Source: Treponema bryantii
GTDB lineage: Bacteria > Spirochaetota > Spirochaetia > Treponematales > Treponemataceae
Length of the DNA stretch: 64,000 bases
Direction: 5' to 3'
Assembly: GCF_036492245.1 (NCBI RefSeq)
Contig: NZ_AP025287.1
Location: forward strand, 21,104-85,103
Shown here: piece by piece, positions 17,074-24,798 of the stretch
Position numbering within the stretch: the first letter of the stretch is position 1
How the letters are laid out: every line of letters begins with the position of its first letter
Program-made: the position numbers and the translations under genes
Notes under the pieces: generated by a model
What the model was told of the DNA's origin: nothing
Seen by the model: the letters and a program-made list of their open reading frames with translations, nothing else
Database searches by the model: none

Positions 17074-18105
17074 CTATTCTCCTTTTATAACTTCATCAGC
17101 AAGTTCTTTGATTGTTGTACAAAGTTTACTTGATTTTTGCCATTCCTGAAGCACTAACTTTTGGCTAGCAGCACTTGTAATACTGTTAGAATCCGGGAAT
17201 TCAAAGATTGTATAAGGTGAGTTTTTCAAGACTTCGATCCAATGCTGATGTACTTTATTGTCTTTCTTTTCTCGATTAATGATAAGTAAATTAGTTTCTG
17301 TAAACTTACCTTTATATTCTTTTTTAAGCTTATCCATATGTTCATTAAACTGCATAAGTCCATCAATAGACTTTTCATCAGGATTAATGATAGGAATAAT
17401 AATATCACAGTAAGAAAGTAAGATTTTCTGGGCCCAACCGAAAGTTGGTGGTAAATCAAAGAAAACATATTCAAAACCAAGTTTCTCAGCTTCTTTAAGG
17501 ATACGAGGAATAATTTCCGGTTCATCACGGAAATCACCGCTTTCATAGAAGTTCTGAAGTTTTGTATTTGTATTTCTTGATGGAAGGATATAAAGTCCTT
17601 TAAGACTTTCAGATTCTGAACGAACTTCAAGGATTGCGTCTTCAAGTTCGGCATCTTCTCTAAGAACTGAAACAAAATCTCTGCAATTCTTTGTGGCAAA
17701 TTTTGAAATCATTTTATAAAGTTCTTTTAGAACTTCACTATCTCTTTCAAACTTTTCACAATATTCATTAAGAATATCTTCATTACTGAAGAAATCAGAA
17801 ACCTTAATTCCCTGACTTCCTTCATAAATATATTCATTGCAAAAATCCGATATATTATTTAATTCTTCAATAATGTTTTCACTTTCAATATCATTAATCG
17901 TACAGCATTTTTTTATAAGCTCAGGATTATCTATTACGTACTGAACTGTACCAAAATCTTTTACAAACTGAAGAGTTGTATTACTCTGCTGGTCTGCATC
18001 AATAATCAATACTTTTCCATTTTTTGCTAATTCATAGGCAAGCATAACAGTGAAAGAGGTCTTACCTACTCCGCCAGCTTGCATGTAAATACTTATTGTT
18101 TTCAT
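17074..18105 (-). CDS. parA: ParA-family partition ATPase, signature Lys replaced
   Basis: A 343-aa ParA/Soj-type ATPase. The Walker A region reads MQAGGVGKTS (residues 8-17), followed by VLIIDADQQSNTT (A'-type motif) and YVFFDLPPTFG (Walker B). In ParA/MinD ATPases the deviant Walker A is KGGxGKT; here the signature lysine is Ala10, which is unusual. The protein also has an insertion of roughly 90 residues between the first two motifs. A promoter lies upstream, and parB follows after 5 bases. Confidence 0.9.
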   Translation of the reverse strand: MKTISIYMQAGGVGKTSFTVMLAYELAKNGKVLIIDADQQSNTTLQFVKDFGTVQYVIDNPELIKKCCTINDIESENIIEELNNISDFCNEYIYEGSQGIKVSDFFSNEDILNEYCEKFERDSEVLKELYKMISKFATKNCRDFVSVLREDAELEDAILEVRSESESLKGLYILPSRNTNTKLQNFYESGDFRDEPEIIPRILKEAEKLGFEYVFFDLPPTFGWAQKILLSYCDIIIPIINPDEKSIDGLMQFNEHMDKLKKEYKGKFTETNLLIINREKKDNKVHQHWIEVLKNSPYTIFEFPDSNSITSAASQKLVLQEWQKSSKLCTTIKELADEVIKGE

Positions 18106-18126
18106 TAATTGGGACTCCTAGTTAAG

Positions 18127-18155
18127 AGTTTATTATAATGTTTGAAATAAGTCAA
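18127..18155 (-). promoter_or_regulatory. Promoter of parA
   Basis: TTGACT (18150-18155), a 17-base spacer and TAAACT (18127-18132) on the minus strand, about 20 bases before the parA start. The surrounding GTCATTGAC and the spacer block TTTCAAACA are shared with the comM-like and ssb promoters at 33133 and 34537, which suggests common regulation. Confidence 0.6.
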
Positions 18156-18183
18156 TGACAAATATAAAAGCCGAATTAAAAAA

Positions 18184-18435
18184 CTACTGTGCAGATGATT
18201 CTTCTTTTTTTAGATTCTCCCTAACCTGTTCTATGAATTCTCTATCGGCATCATCAGCCCAATAATCCATAGGAATTAAAAATCTTAATTTTTTCATTAG
18301 GTCAAGCGAAGGCTCTTTTTTTCCTTCAGAAACAGCGTGGCAATATTTATAACTTATATCAAATTCCATGCAGATGCTGCGTAATCTGCGTTTAGCTATT
18401 AAAGCTTTCAGAATGATAATACCTTTAGACATCAT
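18184..18435 (-). CDS. Small Xre/Cro-like HTH protein, 83 aa
   Basis: Residues 8-50 (LKALIAKRRLRSICMEFDISYKYCHAVSEGKKEPSLDLMKKL) have the five-helix lambda-repressor pattern, with the turn EFDISYKYCHAVSEGKKEPS. The remainder is a short acidic tail. It is probably a transcriptional regulator of the plasmid backbone and a candidate reader of the dispersed palindromes. It lies upstream of parA (minus strand) in the same direction, with the strong terminator at 18497 isolating it from the virB genes. Confidence 0.65.
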   Translation of the reverse strand: MMSKGIIILKALIAKRRLRSICMEFDISYKYCHAVSEGKKEPSLDLMKKLRFLIPMDYWADDADREFIEQVRENLKKEESSAQ

Positions 18436-18496
18436 ATAAACCTTCTCTTAACTACTCATCTTAGATTGATTTTAAGTATAACAGTAATAGTACAAT

Positions 18497-18534
18497 AAAA
18501 CAAGATTTTTCACTAAGTGAAAAATCTTGTTTTT
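18497..18534. terminator. Strong bidirectional rho-independent terminator
   Basis: A near-perfect inverted repeat of about 18 bp (arms containing CAAGATTTTTCACT and its complement) with flanking A and T tracts on both sides. It lies just beyond the virB3 stop on the minus strand and separates the virB3-relaxase operon from the par operon. Confidence 0.85.
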
Positions 18535-18558
18535 ACTAACTGAATTGTTTTGGAATAT

Positions 18559-18822
18559 TTATTCGAGGTGGTCTGGTTCGAGTAATGAATTAAGAAATAT
18601 TTCCAATAAGTATTCATCCTTTTTGGTTATTTCTTTCATTATGTAAATTAAGATTGCACTGAACGGAAGTATTATCCAAAGTTTGAAGTCTAAAACAATT
18701 ATGATGGTTGCCAAGACAATTATTACGAGAGGTATTAAAGGCACTCCCATAATTAATTGTCTTTTCATAATACTTCTATGAACCGGATAACTGTAATCAG
18801 TAATTTTTTCAGTATCTGCCAT
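18559..18822 (-). CDS. virB3: VirB3-like inner-membrane protein of the type IV secretion system
   Basis: I choose the ATG at 18822 (MADTEKIT, 87 aa). An in-frame TTG 36 bases upstream would lie inside virB2 without a ribosome site. The sequence YPVHRSIMKRQLIMGVP followed by two adjacent membrane segments (about 31-49 and 52-68) is the VirB3/TrbD pattern of a small bitopic pilus-assembly protein that works with VirB4. It follows virB2 with 2 bases between. Length and topology fit the family. Confidence 0.85.
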   Translation of the reverse strand: MADTEKITDYSYPVHRSIMKRQLIMGVPLIPLVIIVLATIIIVLDFKLWIILPFSAILIYIMKEITKKDEYLLEIFLNSLLEPDHLE

Positions 18823-18824
18823 TG

Positions 18825-19208
18825 TTACGGTCTTGAAGGGCTGGAACCTGAATCCCAAGAATCAAAGGTATACTCGCCAGAAGTCAATTTATCAACTGCA
18901 AACTTTCCAGAAGGTTTGAAGAAGAGGTTACAAATAAATGATGCACTTCCGATGATTAAAACTGCTGCTCCCCAAGGAACAAGTTTCTTCATAACAACAG
19001 GCTCACCTCTGTTTGTGATCATTTGAACAGCAATGATTACAAGACCAACAGTACAGATTACAACCATGTAGGTTGAGCTGAAAAACCAATAAAGTGTACC
19101 AAACACTTTCTCAATTGAACTCAAAGCTCCGTTACCTGCAGCAAAAATATTTGATGCACATACAAAAGCTAAGAACAAAACACTTAATAACTTTTTTTTA
19201 GCAGTCAT
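18825..19208 (-). CDS. virB2: VirB2/TrbC-like conjugative pilin
   Basis: A 127-aa prepilin: signal peptide (MTAKKKLLSVLFLAFVCASN, cleavage near FAA|GN), then two hydrophobic segments (about 45-62 and 78-95) separated by a short basic loop with TNRGEPVVMKK, the TrbC/VirB2 layout. The Ser/Asp-rich tail of 25 residues is longer than in the classic pilin. It is first of virB2-virB3; the ribosome site AAAGGAG lies 11 bases upstream. Mature pilin would form the conjugative pilus. Confidence 0.9.
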   Translation of the reverse strand: MTAKKKLLSVLFLAFVCASNIFAAGNGALSSIEKVFGTLYWFFSSTYMVVICTVGLVIIAVQMITNRGEPVVMKKLVPWGAAVLIIGSASFICNLFFKPSGKFAVDKLTSGEYTFDSWDSGSSPSRP

Positions 19209-19272
19209 TATTTTTTTATCTCCTTTTATTAGGTTGATTTTAATAATATATAATAATATTTATTATATCAAG

Positions 19273-20193
19273 TTAATATAGGTCATGATTATTTGTTTCA
19301 AGGATTTCATCAACAACAATACCTGTTTCTTCAGAACGGCTTAAATGAACTATTAAATCAATAAGTCCATCAACCGGAACATCTGGCTTATGAGCTTGTG
19401 TTAAAAGAGTTCTCATTCTCTTAAGTGTTCCCTGAGCACTGTTAGCATGAATTGTAGATATTCCGCCTGGGTGTCCGGTATTGAATCCATCGAGCAAACT
19501 CCAAAGAACATCTCCGTCACGAATCTCACCAAAGATAATACGGTCTGGACTACAGCGAAGAGAAAGCTTGATTGCACTCATAGCTTCCTCTGTTTTGATT
19601 GTAAGCTTTTGAGCATATTTTGCCGTAGTCTGTAATTCCGCATTATCCTCAACAATAAAGAATCTTGCGTTAGGAGTATATTCTTCCATCTGCTTGATAC
19701 AAGCGTTTGTAAATGTAGTCTTACCAGAGCCAGTACCACCACTGATCAGGATATTCTTGCGGAACTTTATGAAGTGCTTAATTTTATCAATGTTTTCCTG
19801 AGAACACTGTTTATTTTTTACATAATCATCAAAGGTATAAATAACAGTTGGTCTCTTTCGGATTGTAATGAAAGGATTTTTTACCCAATTTAAAATACCA
19901 GTAATTCGGGCATCGTAATAAGGTACTGTTCCTTCAAGGACCGGATAATTTATATAATCAATTGTAATCCCCATGTGATTTGCAATCTGTACGATAATAT
20001 TCTTACATTGCTGATTAGACAGAGTAATATTTACATCATGCAGCTCTTTTCCAAATTCTTTTACAGAGACATTTCCGTTATCCACGAAAATATCTGTAAC
20101 ATTCGGATCTTCAAAAAAAGGTTTCAAGGATGCAAGAGAATAAAGAATTGCCTCTTTTTCTCGTCTGACTAATTCTGATTCTGTATTCTGCAT
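19273..20193 (-). CDS. virB11: VirB11-family traffic ATPase
   Basis: A 306-aa hexameric secretion ATPase. Walker A GGTGSGKT (about 152-159, K158), an Asp box with FIVEDNAELQ, Walker B-like IIFGEIRDGDVLWSL, and the His box (HPGGISTIHANS) are all present. VirB11 switches the channel between pilus assembly and substrate transport together with VirB4 and VirD4. It starts at the stop of the upstream RHH gene (one-base overlap). Full-length and intact. Confidence 0.95.
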   Translation of the reverse strand: MQNTESELVRREKEAILYSLASLKPFFEDPNVTDIFVDNGNVSVKEFGKELHDVNITLSNQQCKNIIVQIANHMGITIDYINYPVLEGTVPYYDARITGILNWVKNPFITIRKRPTVIYTFDDYVKNKQCSQENIDKIKHFIKFRKNILISGGTGSGKTTFTNACIKQMEEYTPNARFFIVEDNAELQTTAKYAQKLTIKTEEAMSAIKLSLRCSPDRIIFGEIRDGDVLWSLLDGFNTGHPGGISTIHANSAQGTLKRMRTLLTQAHKPDVPVDGLIDLIVHLSRSEETGIVVDEILETNNHDLY

Positions 20194-20651
20194 TAGTCTG
20201 TCTCCTCTTCTACTTTGTTTGCAAACAATAATTCATAAAGTTCTTCATTCTCGTTATAAACATTGGCTATAAATGAATTAATAAAATCATTACGTCTGTT
20301 TATAGAGTTCTTTATGATTATCTTTTCATCTTCTTCAACTTTCGGATGCGTCAAAAACCATTGAGCAAGCCAGCAGTAAAAGAGCTGTTCGAAAAACTCT
20401 TGTTTTGCCCCTAAAGCGTCAACTTTCTGCATAACCTTAAGAATTGAAGATTGAAGAATGTTTTCATGGCATACATCATTATCAAGATACTTTAAGATGA
20501 TTTCCCTTAATAATTCAGAAGTTGAATAATTCATTTCTAAAGCTTTTGCTTTAAAAAGATTTAACTCAGAATTGCTAAGTTTTGTACATACTACAGTACT
20601 TTTATTAGATGTAGTCTTGTTTGTTTTTTTTTCAAATTCAATCTTTTTCAT
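20193..20651 (-). CDS. Ribbon-helix-helix-like mobilisation protein, 152 aa
   Basis: Residues 18-55 (STVVCTKLSNSELNLFKAKALEMNYSTSELLREII) have the strand-helix-helix pattern of MobC/TraJ-type ribbon-helix-helix proteins that bind oriT and help the relaxase. The remainder is helical and has no motif. It lies between virB11 (one-base overlap) and virD4 (2 bases). A role as oriT accessory protein is inferred from fold and position. Confidence 0.65.
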   Translation of the reverse strand: MKKIEFEKKTNKTTSNKSTVVCTKLSNSELNLFKAKALEMNYSTSELLREIILKYLDNDVCHENILQSSILKVMQKVDALGAKQEFFEQLFYCWLAQWFLTHPKVEEDEKIIIKNSINRRNDFINSFIANVYNENEELYELLFANKVEEETD

Positions 20652-20653
20652 AA

Positions 20654-21334
20654 TTAAATTAAAACTGTTGCAAGTTCTCCTTTTTTTGCTTCTTCTTCGC
20701 TATTATTACCATAAGCATTATTTGAATTGTTTTTTGTAATATCAGAAGAACTTTTTAATGTATGATTTACATCAACTTCTGAATAATATTCCAATTCTAT
20801 TTCACAATCATTCCATCTGGAATCACCAGGTCGTTTCACTCTCGAAGTAAGACATTCTTGCAGCATTTCTTTTCTTGTTTCAGGCTTTGGAAGTCTTACT
20901 TTATCTTTGAAACGAGGGTCTGAATAATAAGCGATTTTTTTTGCAAGAACCACAGGAGCTCCTTGCGTATAAATTAATTCACAATCGCCAGGAAGATTTT
21001 CAATTTCATTGGCGGTTATAAGACGACGTTCAATAATGTCATTTGAAATAGACATATTATTCATGCCGTAGTCATAACGTGAACCGCTGTTAGAAATATT
21101 TTGTTTAATAATACCTTCTGTTCCGGCTCTCTTTGAAAAATATTCTGCCGTATTATCCTCATTAATTGAGTAAGTTACCAAGAACTTACAGTGGTCAATA
21201 ATCGGAGCGTTTTGACCATAAATCTTATCTATCTGAGATTTACTCTGACAGATCCATAAAAAACTGATTCCGTATCCGTTTAAGATACCCGCAAATGTTT
21301 CAACGTGATTTTTATCACCTGGCCCCCCTCGCTT
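20654..21334 (-). pseudogene. virD4: VirD4 C-terminal half, separated from the N-terminal half by an in-frame TAA
   Basis: In frame with the upstream ORF and separated from it by the single TAA at 21335-21337. It contains the rest of a TraG/VirD4 ATPase: ETFAGILNGYGISFLW, ICQSKSQIDKIYG, and the C-terminal signature RLITANEIENLPGDCELIY with GAPVVLAKKIAYY. The first available start is a TTG at 21181 that would lose conserved motifs and has no good ribosome site. So this part is dead unless the stop is read through, bypassed or absent in other copies. See the 69-bp element at 21303-21371. Confidence 0.85.
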
Positions 21335-21371
21335 TTAAGCGGCTAAACTTAATTGCGAAGGGGACCAGGCG
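21303..21371 (-). repeat. 69-bp palindromic element inserted in frame in virD4
   Basis: Removing these 69 bases restores an uninterrupted VirD4 reading METV-ETFAGIL. On the coding strand the element folds into a 15-bp stem (CCTGGTCCCCTTCGC with GCGAGGGGGGCCAGG), continuous only if two G-U pairs are allowed, then an inner TTAAG/CTTAA stem, then a second small hairpin (GTGAT, AAAA, ATCAC). Its length is divisible by three and it carries one in-frame stop (TAA in the loop). Short palindromic elements inserted in frame in genes are known in Rickettsia (RPEs); this resembles them. Borders are uncertain by one base. Confidence 0.8.
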
Positions 21372-22768
21372 ACAGTTTCCATTCTCCCAAGGGTTGGAAA
21401 TTCATCTATTAGGAATAAGATATTATGTTTCAAATCTTTATTTCCGTAACTTGTCATATTCTGAGAGAACTTACGGCAGATAAACTCAATAAGAAGTTTC
21501 ATCAGACTCTTCAAGCGGTCAAGGTCAGGGAAAGGCACTGTGAAGTATAGGGAAACTGGAGCCTCAGAATATCTGAAGTCATCAAGACAAAAGTCACTAG
21601 ACTGACTTACACTTGCAATGTAAGGGTCGTTGAAAATTTCCAGAGCTTCAAGGGCTGCAGAATAAATACTTCCCAATTCTTCATCAGCAGCAGAAAGAAT
21701 TTGAGCCGCACCACTTTTAATCGATTGATGAACATCTTCTCGACAATGCGGAGAATTAATCATGTTTTTCAAAAGAAGTCTTTTCATATCTTCTTTTGAA
21801 TCTTTTGTCGATTGTGTCAGATACCTATATACACCTGGTAAGCTTTTATCTTCATAATTAGAACAAAGACAATGAAGAATTGTAGTTGTAATTAAAACTC
21901 TGGCGGTATTTTCCCAGTGTGGATCTGCATTACTAGCAGGGTTTGTAGGACTTGTCAAAATCTTTGCAATCGTATTTGCATCACGGAACGGATTTTCTTC
22001 TGAGATTTCATCCATGATGTTAAACTTCAAAGTTTCTTTTGAAGTTGGAGAATATTTATAAACATGAGAGAACAGGCATCTGTAACCAGCTGTATTTTCA
22101 TAATTCTCTCCCTTCGGATCAATCGAAATTAAAGACTCAGGATAATTAATATGAGACGTTGTAACAGTTGTAATACCTTTACCGCTACGAGTCGGGCACA
22201 TCAGCATTGCACATACATTCATGTGATACTGAATTAACTGTGCTATTCTTTTTACATCAAGTTTAAGACCACCGTCTTTTACACTTGGAATAATAACCGC
22301 ATCAGAAAGCTGACCTAAGACAACTCCACAGGTATCCAATAATCCGTTTTCTTTAAGGGTATTCTTATCACCCCATCTTCCGGATGCAAGAAGCTGTTCA
22401 TCTTCCTTGTTCATAACTGAACGGATATAGACTAAAACAAAATAAGAAATAACACCAATGAAAGTTCCGGCTACGATTATTTTCATGTCATTATAGACAA
22501 TATCTCCAATGCCGAAACGATGTTTTGTTGCGGATGCAATATAAACAAAGATAATTGCATAAGGCGGATAGAAAGGCTCTCCATGGAATAAGAACCATGG
22601 TTTTCCAATTAATTCTTCATCATAGTTAATATCTTTGGCACAAGTCTGAGTTGCTATAATCATTGAAATTAAGATGATTAGAATAGGAACTAGTTTATGT
22701 GCAAGGGAAAAAGTAAGACCATTCTTCTTTTTTGGTCTCGTTCGAATAGGACTTGTTCTTTTCTTCAT
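21335..22768 (-). CDS. virD4: VirD4/TraG coupling protein, N-terminal ORF (truncated by insertion)
   Basis: A 477-aa frame with three N-terminal membrane segments (about 23-41, 66-81, 97-115), the Walker A region CPTRSGKGIT (191-200), PESLISIDPKGENYENTAGYR, and Walker B ILFLIDEFPTLG (D455, E456). The normal product couples the relaxosome to the VirB channel. Here the sequence after METV (463-466) continues into eleven residues encoded by the palindromic element and stops. With the downstream half the full protein would be about 680 residues, normal for the family. Functional status is the key open question of this operon. Confidence 0.9.
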   Translation of the reverse strand: MKKRTSPIRTRPKKKNGLTFSLAHKLVPILIILISMIIATQTCAKDINYDEELIGKPWFLFHGEPFYPPYAIIFVYIASATKHRFGIGDIVYNDMKIIVAGTFIGVISYFVLVYIRSVMNKEDEQLLASGRWGDKNTLKENGLLDTCGVVLGQLSDAVIIPSVKDGGLKLDVKRIAQLIQYHMNVCAMLMCPTRSGKGITTVTTSHINYPESLISIDPKGENYENTAGYRCLFSHVYKYSPTSKETLKFNIMDEISEENPFRDANTIAKILTSPTNPASNADPHWENTARVLITTTILHCLCSNYEDKSLPGVYRYLTQSTKDSKEDMKRLLLKNMINSPHCREDVHQSIKSGAAQILSAADEELGSIYSAALEALEIFNDPYIASVSQSSDFCLDDFRYSEAPVSLYFTVPFPDLDRLKSLMKLLIEFICRKFSQNMTSYGNKDLKHNILFLIDEFPTLGRMETVAWSPSQLSLAA

Positions 22769-22828
22769 GAAAAGAATAATAATTATTAAATTTCTTTTTG
22801 TCTACTTTTTATAGGTTGATATTATTAT

Positions 22829-23047
22829 TTATTCAGATTCTTTTACTAATCCGATTACATAACTTGCAATACTTTTATTATGCAGTTTTGCTTTTTCTTT
22901 TATCAGCTCGATATCTTCTGGAACACCTGAGATTGTAAGGTTCTGATATATCTTAAGTCTTCCCGTCTTTTTACGGCCACAGCCGTCACGAGCTCCACCA
23001 CGCTTTGATTTTACAATTTCTGGAATTTCTACAGTATCTTTCTCCAT
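22829..23047 (-). CDS. GGAR-type ribbon-helix-helix protein, 72 aa
   Basis: Contains GGARDGCGRKKTGR (18-31), the basic 'GGARxGAGRK' lead-in of many plasmid RHH proteins. Then comes NLTISGVPEDIELIKEKAKLHNKSIASYVIGLV, a strand-helix-helix DNA-binding unit. Likely an oriT or operon regulator next to the relaxase. No Shine-Dalgarno precedes the ATG; the promoter at 23056-23083 places the transcript start at or one to two bases from the ATG, so translation is probably leaderless. Confidence 0.7.
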   Translation of the reverse strand: MEKDTVEIPEIVKSKRGGARDGCGRKKTGRLKIYQNLTISGVPEDIELIKEKAKLHNKSIASYVIGLVKESE

Positions 23048-23055
23048 AAGCGTTA

Positions 23056-23083
23056 ATTATACATTGTTATTAAAAAAAATCAA
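23056..23083 (-). promoter_or_regulatory. Promoter giving a leaderless RHH mRNA
   Basis: TTGATT (23078-23083), a 16-base spacer and TATAAT (23056-23061) on the minus strand. Only eight bases separate the -10 box from the ATG at 23047, so the initiation point falls at or just before the start codon. Dispersed palindrome copy 2 lies just upstream. Confidence 0.6.
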
Positions 23084-23101
23084 TTACATTTTTCAAACGA
23101 G

Positions 23102-23123
23102 AAAGTTCGTTCAAACGAACTTT
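23102..23123. promoter_or_regulatory. Dispersed palindrome, copy 2
   Basis: A 22-bp inverted repeat with core GTTCGTTCAAACGAAC, one change from consensus. It lies between the relaxase stop and the RHH gene promoter, about 20 bases upstream of the -35 box. Confidence 0.75.
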
Positions 23124-24268
23124 TATTTTTTATGATGTAATTTATTGATGTAGGTTTTCTGGTTTTTCAATACAATTTTTACTTCATCCCCTACCCTACA
23201 GTCCGTCGGATAAAAAGAAAGAGGCACAAAGCCTACACTACCATCATTCTTTTTAATAATAAGAGCGAAGTTATTTGAGTCTTTCTGTCTGATATATTTG
23301 TGAAGAATCTTTCCTTCAATCTCTCCATTTTCAGAGACCTTATGCAAAGTATATTTATCACGTGGACAATCTGCATATTTAAATCCATCATAGTACATAT
23401 TATATTTTGCAAGCTTTTTTAGTTCTTCGATCCAATCATTCTTAAAAGTAAAAGTTCTTGTATTTTTATCAAAGCTGCATAAATCAAGAGTTTTCAGATA
23501 TTCAAGCCTTGTATTTAAAAGAATTGCATCACGGTCATTCATATAACTCTTATCCATCTTGTTATCGCTGATGTATCTTTCAAGTTTATGGTCCAGAGCT
23601 GTTACTCTGGATGCAACTGCTGATTTTTCTTTTTCTTTTTTTATCTGTTCATTGGTTTTATAACCTATCATTTGGGTACATAATTCTTTGGCAATATTCG
23701 AACAGATTTTCGGATAACTACCTTTAGGAAGAAAATTTACATCCCTTCCGTTTTTATCGATTCCATTAATGAGTAAATGAGTATGATGATTATTAGTATC
23801 ATAATGATTGGCGGCTACCCAGGTGAATTTATATCCGCTGTATTTTTCAAGTCGATTTACAAATTCTCTTGTAAGGAGAGTAAGATCAACATCATTGCTT
23901 TCAGGACTAATTATAATTCGCCAATTTTTTTCATCCATGTTTTCTCTGTAATAATCTTCAGAATCACTTCCGTAAAGAACAGGCTTTGTACCATCCATGC
24001 TCTTTCCTTCCTTCTGAATATATTCAAGATTTTTCAGATGCAATTTTGCACTTGTTCTAAAAGACATTCTTGTAATACATTTTTGAGCTTTACCAGCAGT
24101 GAAATTAGCAGCAACTGAAAATCCGGATTTTGAAAAACTTTTATGAGCATGACTTCCCCTACCCTGCCCTACTCCCTCTTTTTTAGCTTTTCGGTGAGAA
24201 TTCTTTGGCTTAAATCCAATGTCTATTTCATGAGTATTAATATATACAAGGTTTGGTAATGGTCTCAT
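23123..24268 (-). CDS. Relaxase, DUF3363/VirD2-like (MOBP type)
   Basis: A 381-aa nicking enzyme of conjugation. The metal-binding motif is HYDTNNHHTHLLINGIDKNG, with H155, H161/H162 and H164 in the three-His arrangement. The preceding segment (RTSAKLHLKNLEYIQKEG, with Y83 a candidate nucleophile, and WRIIISPES) and the following GRDVNFLPKGSY match DUF3363 relaxases. The C-terminus is basic. It would cleave at the adjacent candidate oriT (24357-24545). An AAATTGT-T-ACAATTT palindrome at 24281-24295 near the ribosome site suggests autoregulation. Shorter than many family members (often above 600 aa). Confidence 0.88.
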   Translation of the reverse strand: MRPLPNLVYINTHEIDIGFKPKNSHRKAKKEGVGQGRGSHAHKSFSKSGFSVAANFTAGKAQKCITRMSFRTSAKLHLKNLEYIQKEGKSMDGTKPVLYGSDSEDYYRENMDEKNWRIIISPESNDVDLTLLTREFVNRLEKYSGYKFTWVAANHYDTNNHHTHLLINGIDKNGRDVNFLPKGSYPKICSNIAKELCTQMIGYKTNEQIKKEKEKSAVASRVTALDHKLERYISDNKMDKSYMNDRDAILLNTRLEYLKTLDLCSFDKNTRTFTFKNDWIEELKKLAKYNMYYDGFKYADCPRDKYTLHKVSENGEIEGKILHKYIRQKDSNNFALIIKKNDGSVGFVPLSFYPTDCRVGDEVKIVLKNQKTYINKLHHKK

Positions 24269-24356
24269 TCATATCCTCTAAAATTGTTACAATTTCTATT
24301 TTCTACCGTGTTTTATTATGTTGTAGATATTAATTTATTACAAGATAAATATTTCA

Positions 24357-24388
24357 TTAAAGAAGTTCGTTCGAACGAACTTCTTTAA
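24357..24388. promoter_or_regulatory. Dispersed palindrome, copy 3 (longest, 32 bp)
   Basis: A perfect 32-bp inverted repeat centred on GTTCGTTCGAACGAAC and extended by matching AAGAA/TTCTT arms. It is the longest copy in the window and sits at the relaxase-proximal edge of the candidate oriT. Confidence 0.8.
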
Positions 24389-24545
24389 TATAATAATGGT
24401 ATACCTTAAAACGTACATATTATGTAGGTTTTAAGTATTATAGGTATACCACACCCCTTGTGGTATACCGTAGGTATCCTCATAATATGTACACACCTAG
24501 AACCAGGTATACCGTTTTTAACTTGCCGGTGGTGTACATATTATT
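24357..24545. other. Candidate oriT / relaxosome region
   Basis: A 190-base non-coding stretch directly upstream of the relaxase, dense in repeats. There are four copies of GGTATACC (398-405, 443-450, 462-469 and 506-513, all +24000). Two of them form a perfect 11-bp inverted repeat with a 5-base loop (24443-24469). GTACATATTATG occurs at 24413-24424, inverted at 24481-24492, and again as 11 of 12 bases at 24534. Inverted repeats plus flanking direct repeats beside a relaxase gene are the normal make-up of oriT. The nick site cannot be placed from sequence alone; a resolution site is the alternative. Confidence 0.6.
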
Positions 24546-24568
24546 AATTCAACAATTCAAGATTAGAA

Positions 24569-24621
24569 GTTACCCACAATTTTTTTTTGGCTTTTTATCA
24601 GCCAAAAAAATTATGGATAAC
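24569..24621 (-). other. Long AT-rich hairpin downstream of the oriT region
   Basis: GTTACCCACAA at the left and TTATGGATAAC at the right are ends of an inverted repeat of about 21 bp. The two differences become G-U pairs only on the minus strand. The arms contain near-matches to DnaA boxes (TTACCCACA, TTATCCATA). It might be a folded single-strand site used during transfer. The rest of 24269-24798, about 170 bases, is AT-rich and I see nothing else but the terminator at 24724. Confidence 0.4.
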
Positions 24622-24723
24622 TTTAATTTCATTTTCAGGTAATTTAAGAATTAGTTGTCTGAATTATGAATAAGTTTAAGAAAAATTTATTTTTGATAAT
24701 TTAAGTTTTGAATAATGTTAAAT

Positions 24724-24754
24724 AAAAAAAACGAGCCGCAGCTCGTTTTTTTTT
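24724..24754. terminator. Bidirectional rho-independent terminator
   Basis: ACGAGC, loop CGCA, GCTCGT, with eight A's before and nine T's after, so it works in both directions. It ends the minus-strand leading-region operon before the oriT region. Confidence 0.9.
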
Positions 24755-24765
24755 ACCACTAGGAG

Positions 24766-24787
24766 AAAGTTCGATGAAACGAACTTT
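24766..24787. promoter_or_regulatory. Dispersed palindrome, copy 4 (degenerate centre)
   Basis: AAAGTTCG and CGAACTTT arms separated by ATGAAA. The outer half-sites are perfect and the centre has diverged. It lies just after the stop codon of the gene at 24799. Confidence 0.6.
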
Positions 24788-24798
24788 TTGCCAGGATT

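Noticed and set aside
21303..21371. KorB-type operator TTTAGCSGCTAAA inside the virD4 element
   Set aside because: The loop reads TTTAGCCGCTTAAA, with one extra T, and is part of an RNA hairpin inside a gene. The match is probably accidental.
21303..21371. Group I or II intron in virD4
   Set aside because: 69 bases is far too short for any known self-splicing intron, and no intron core motifs are visible.
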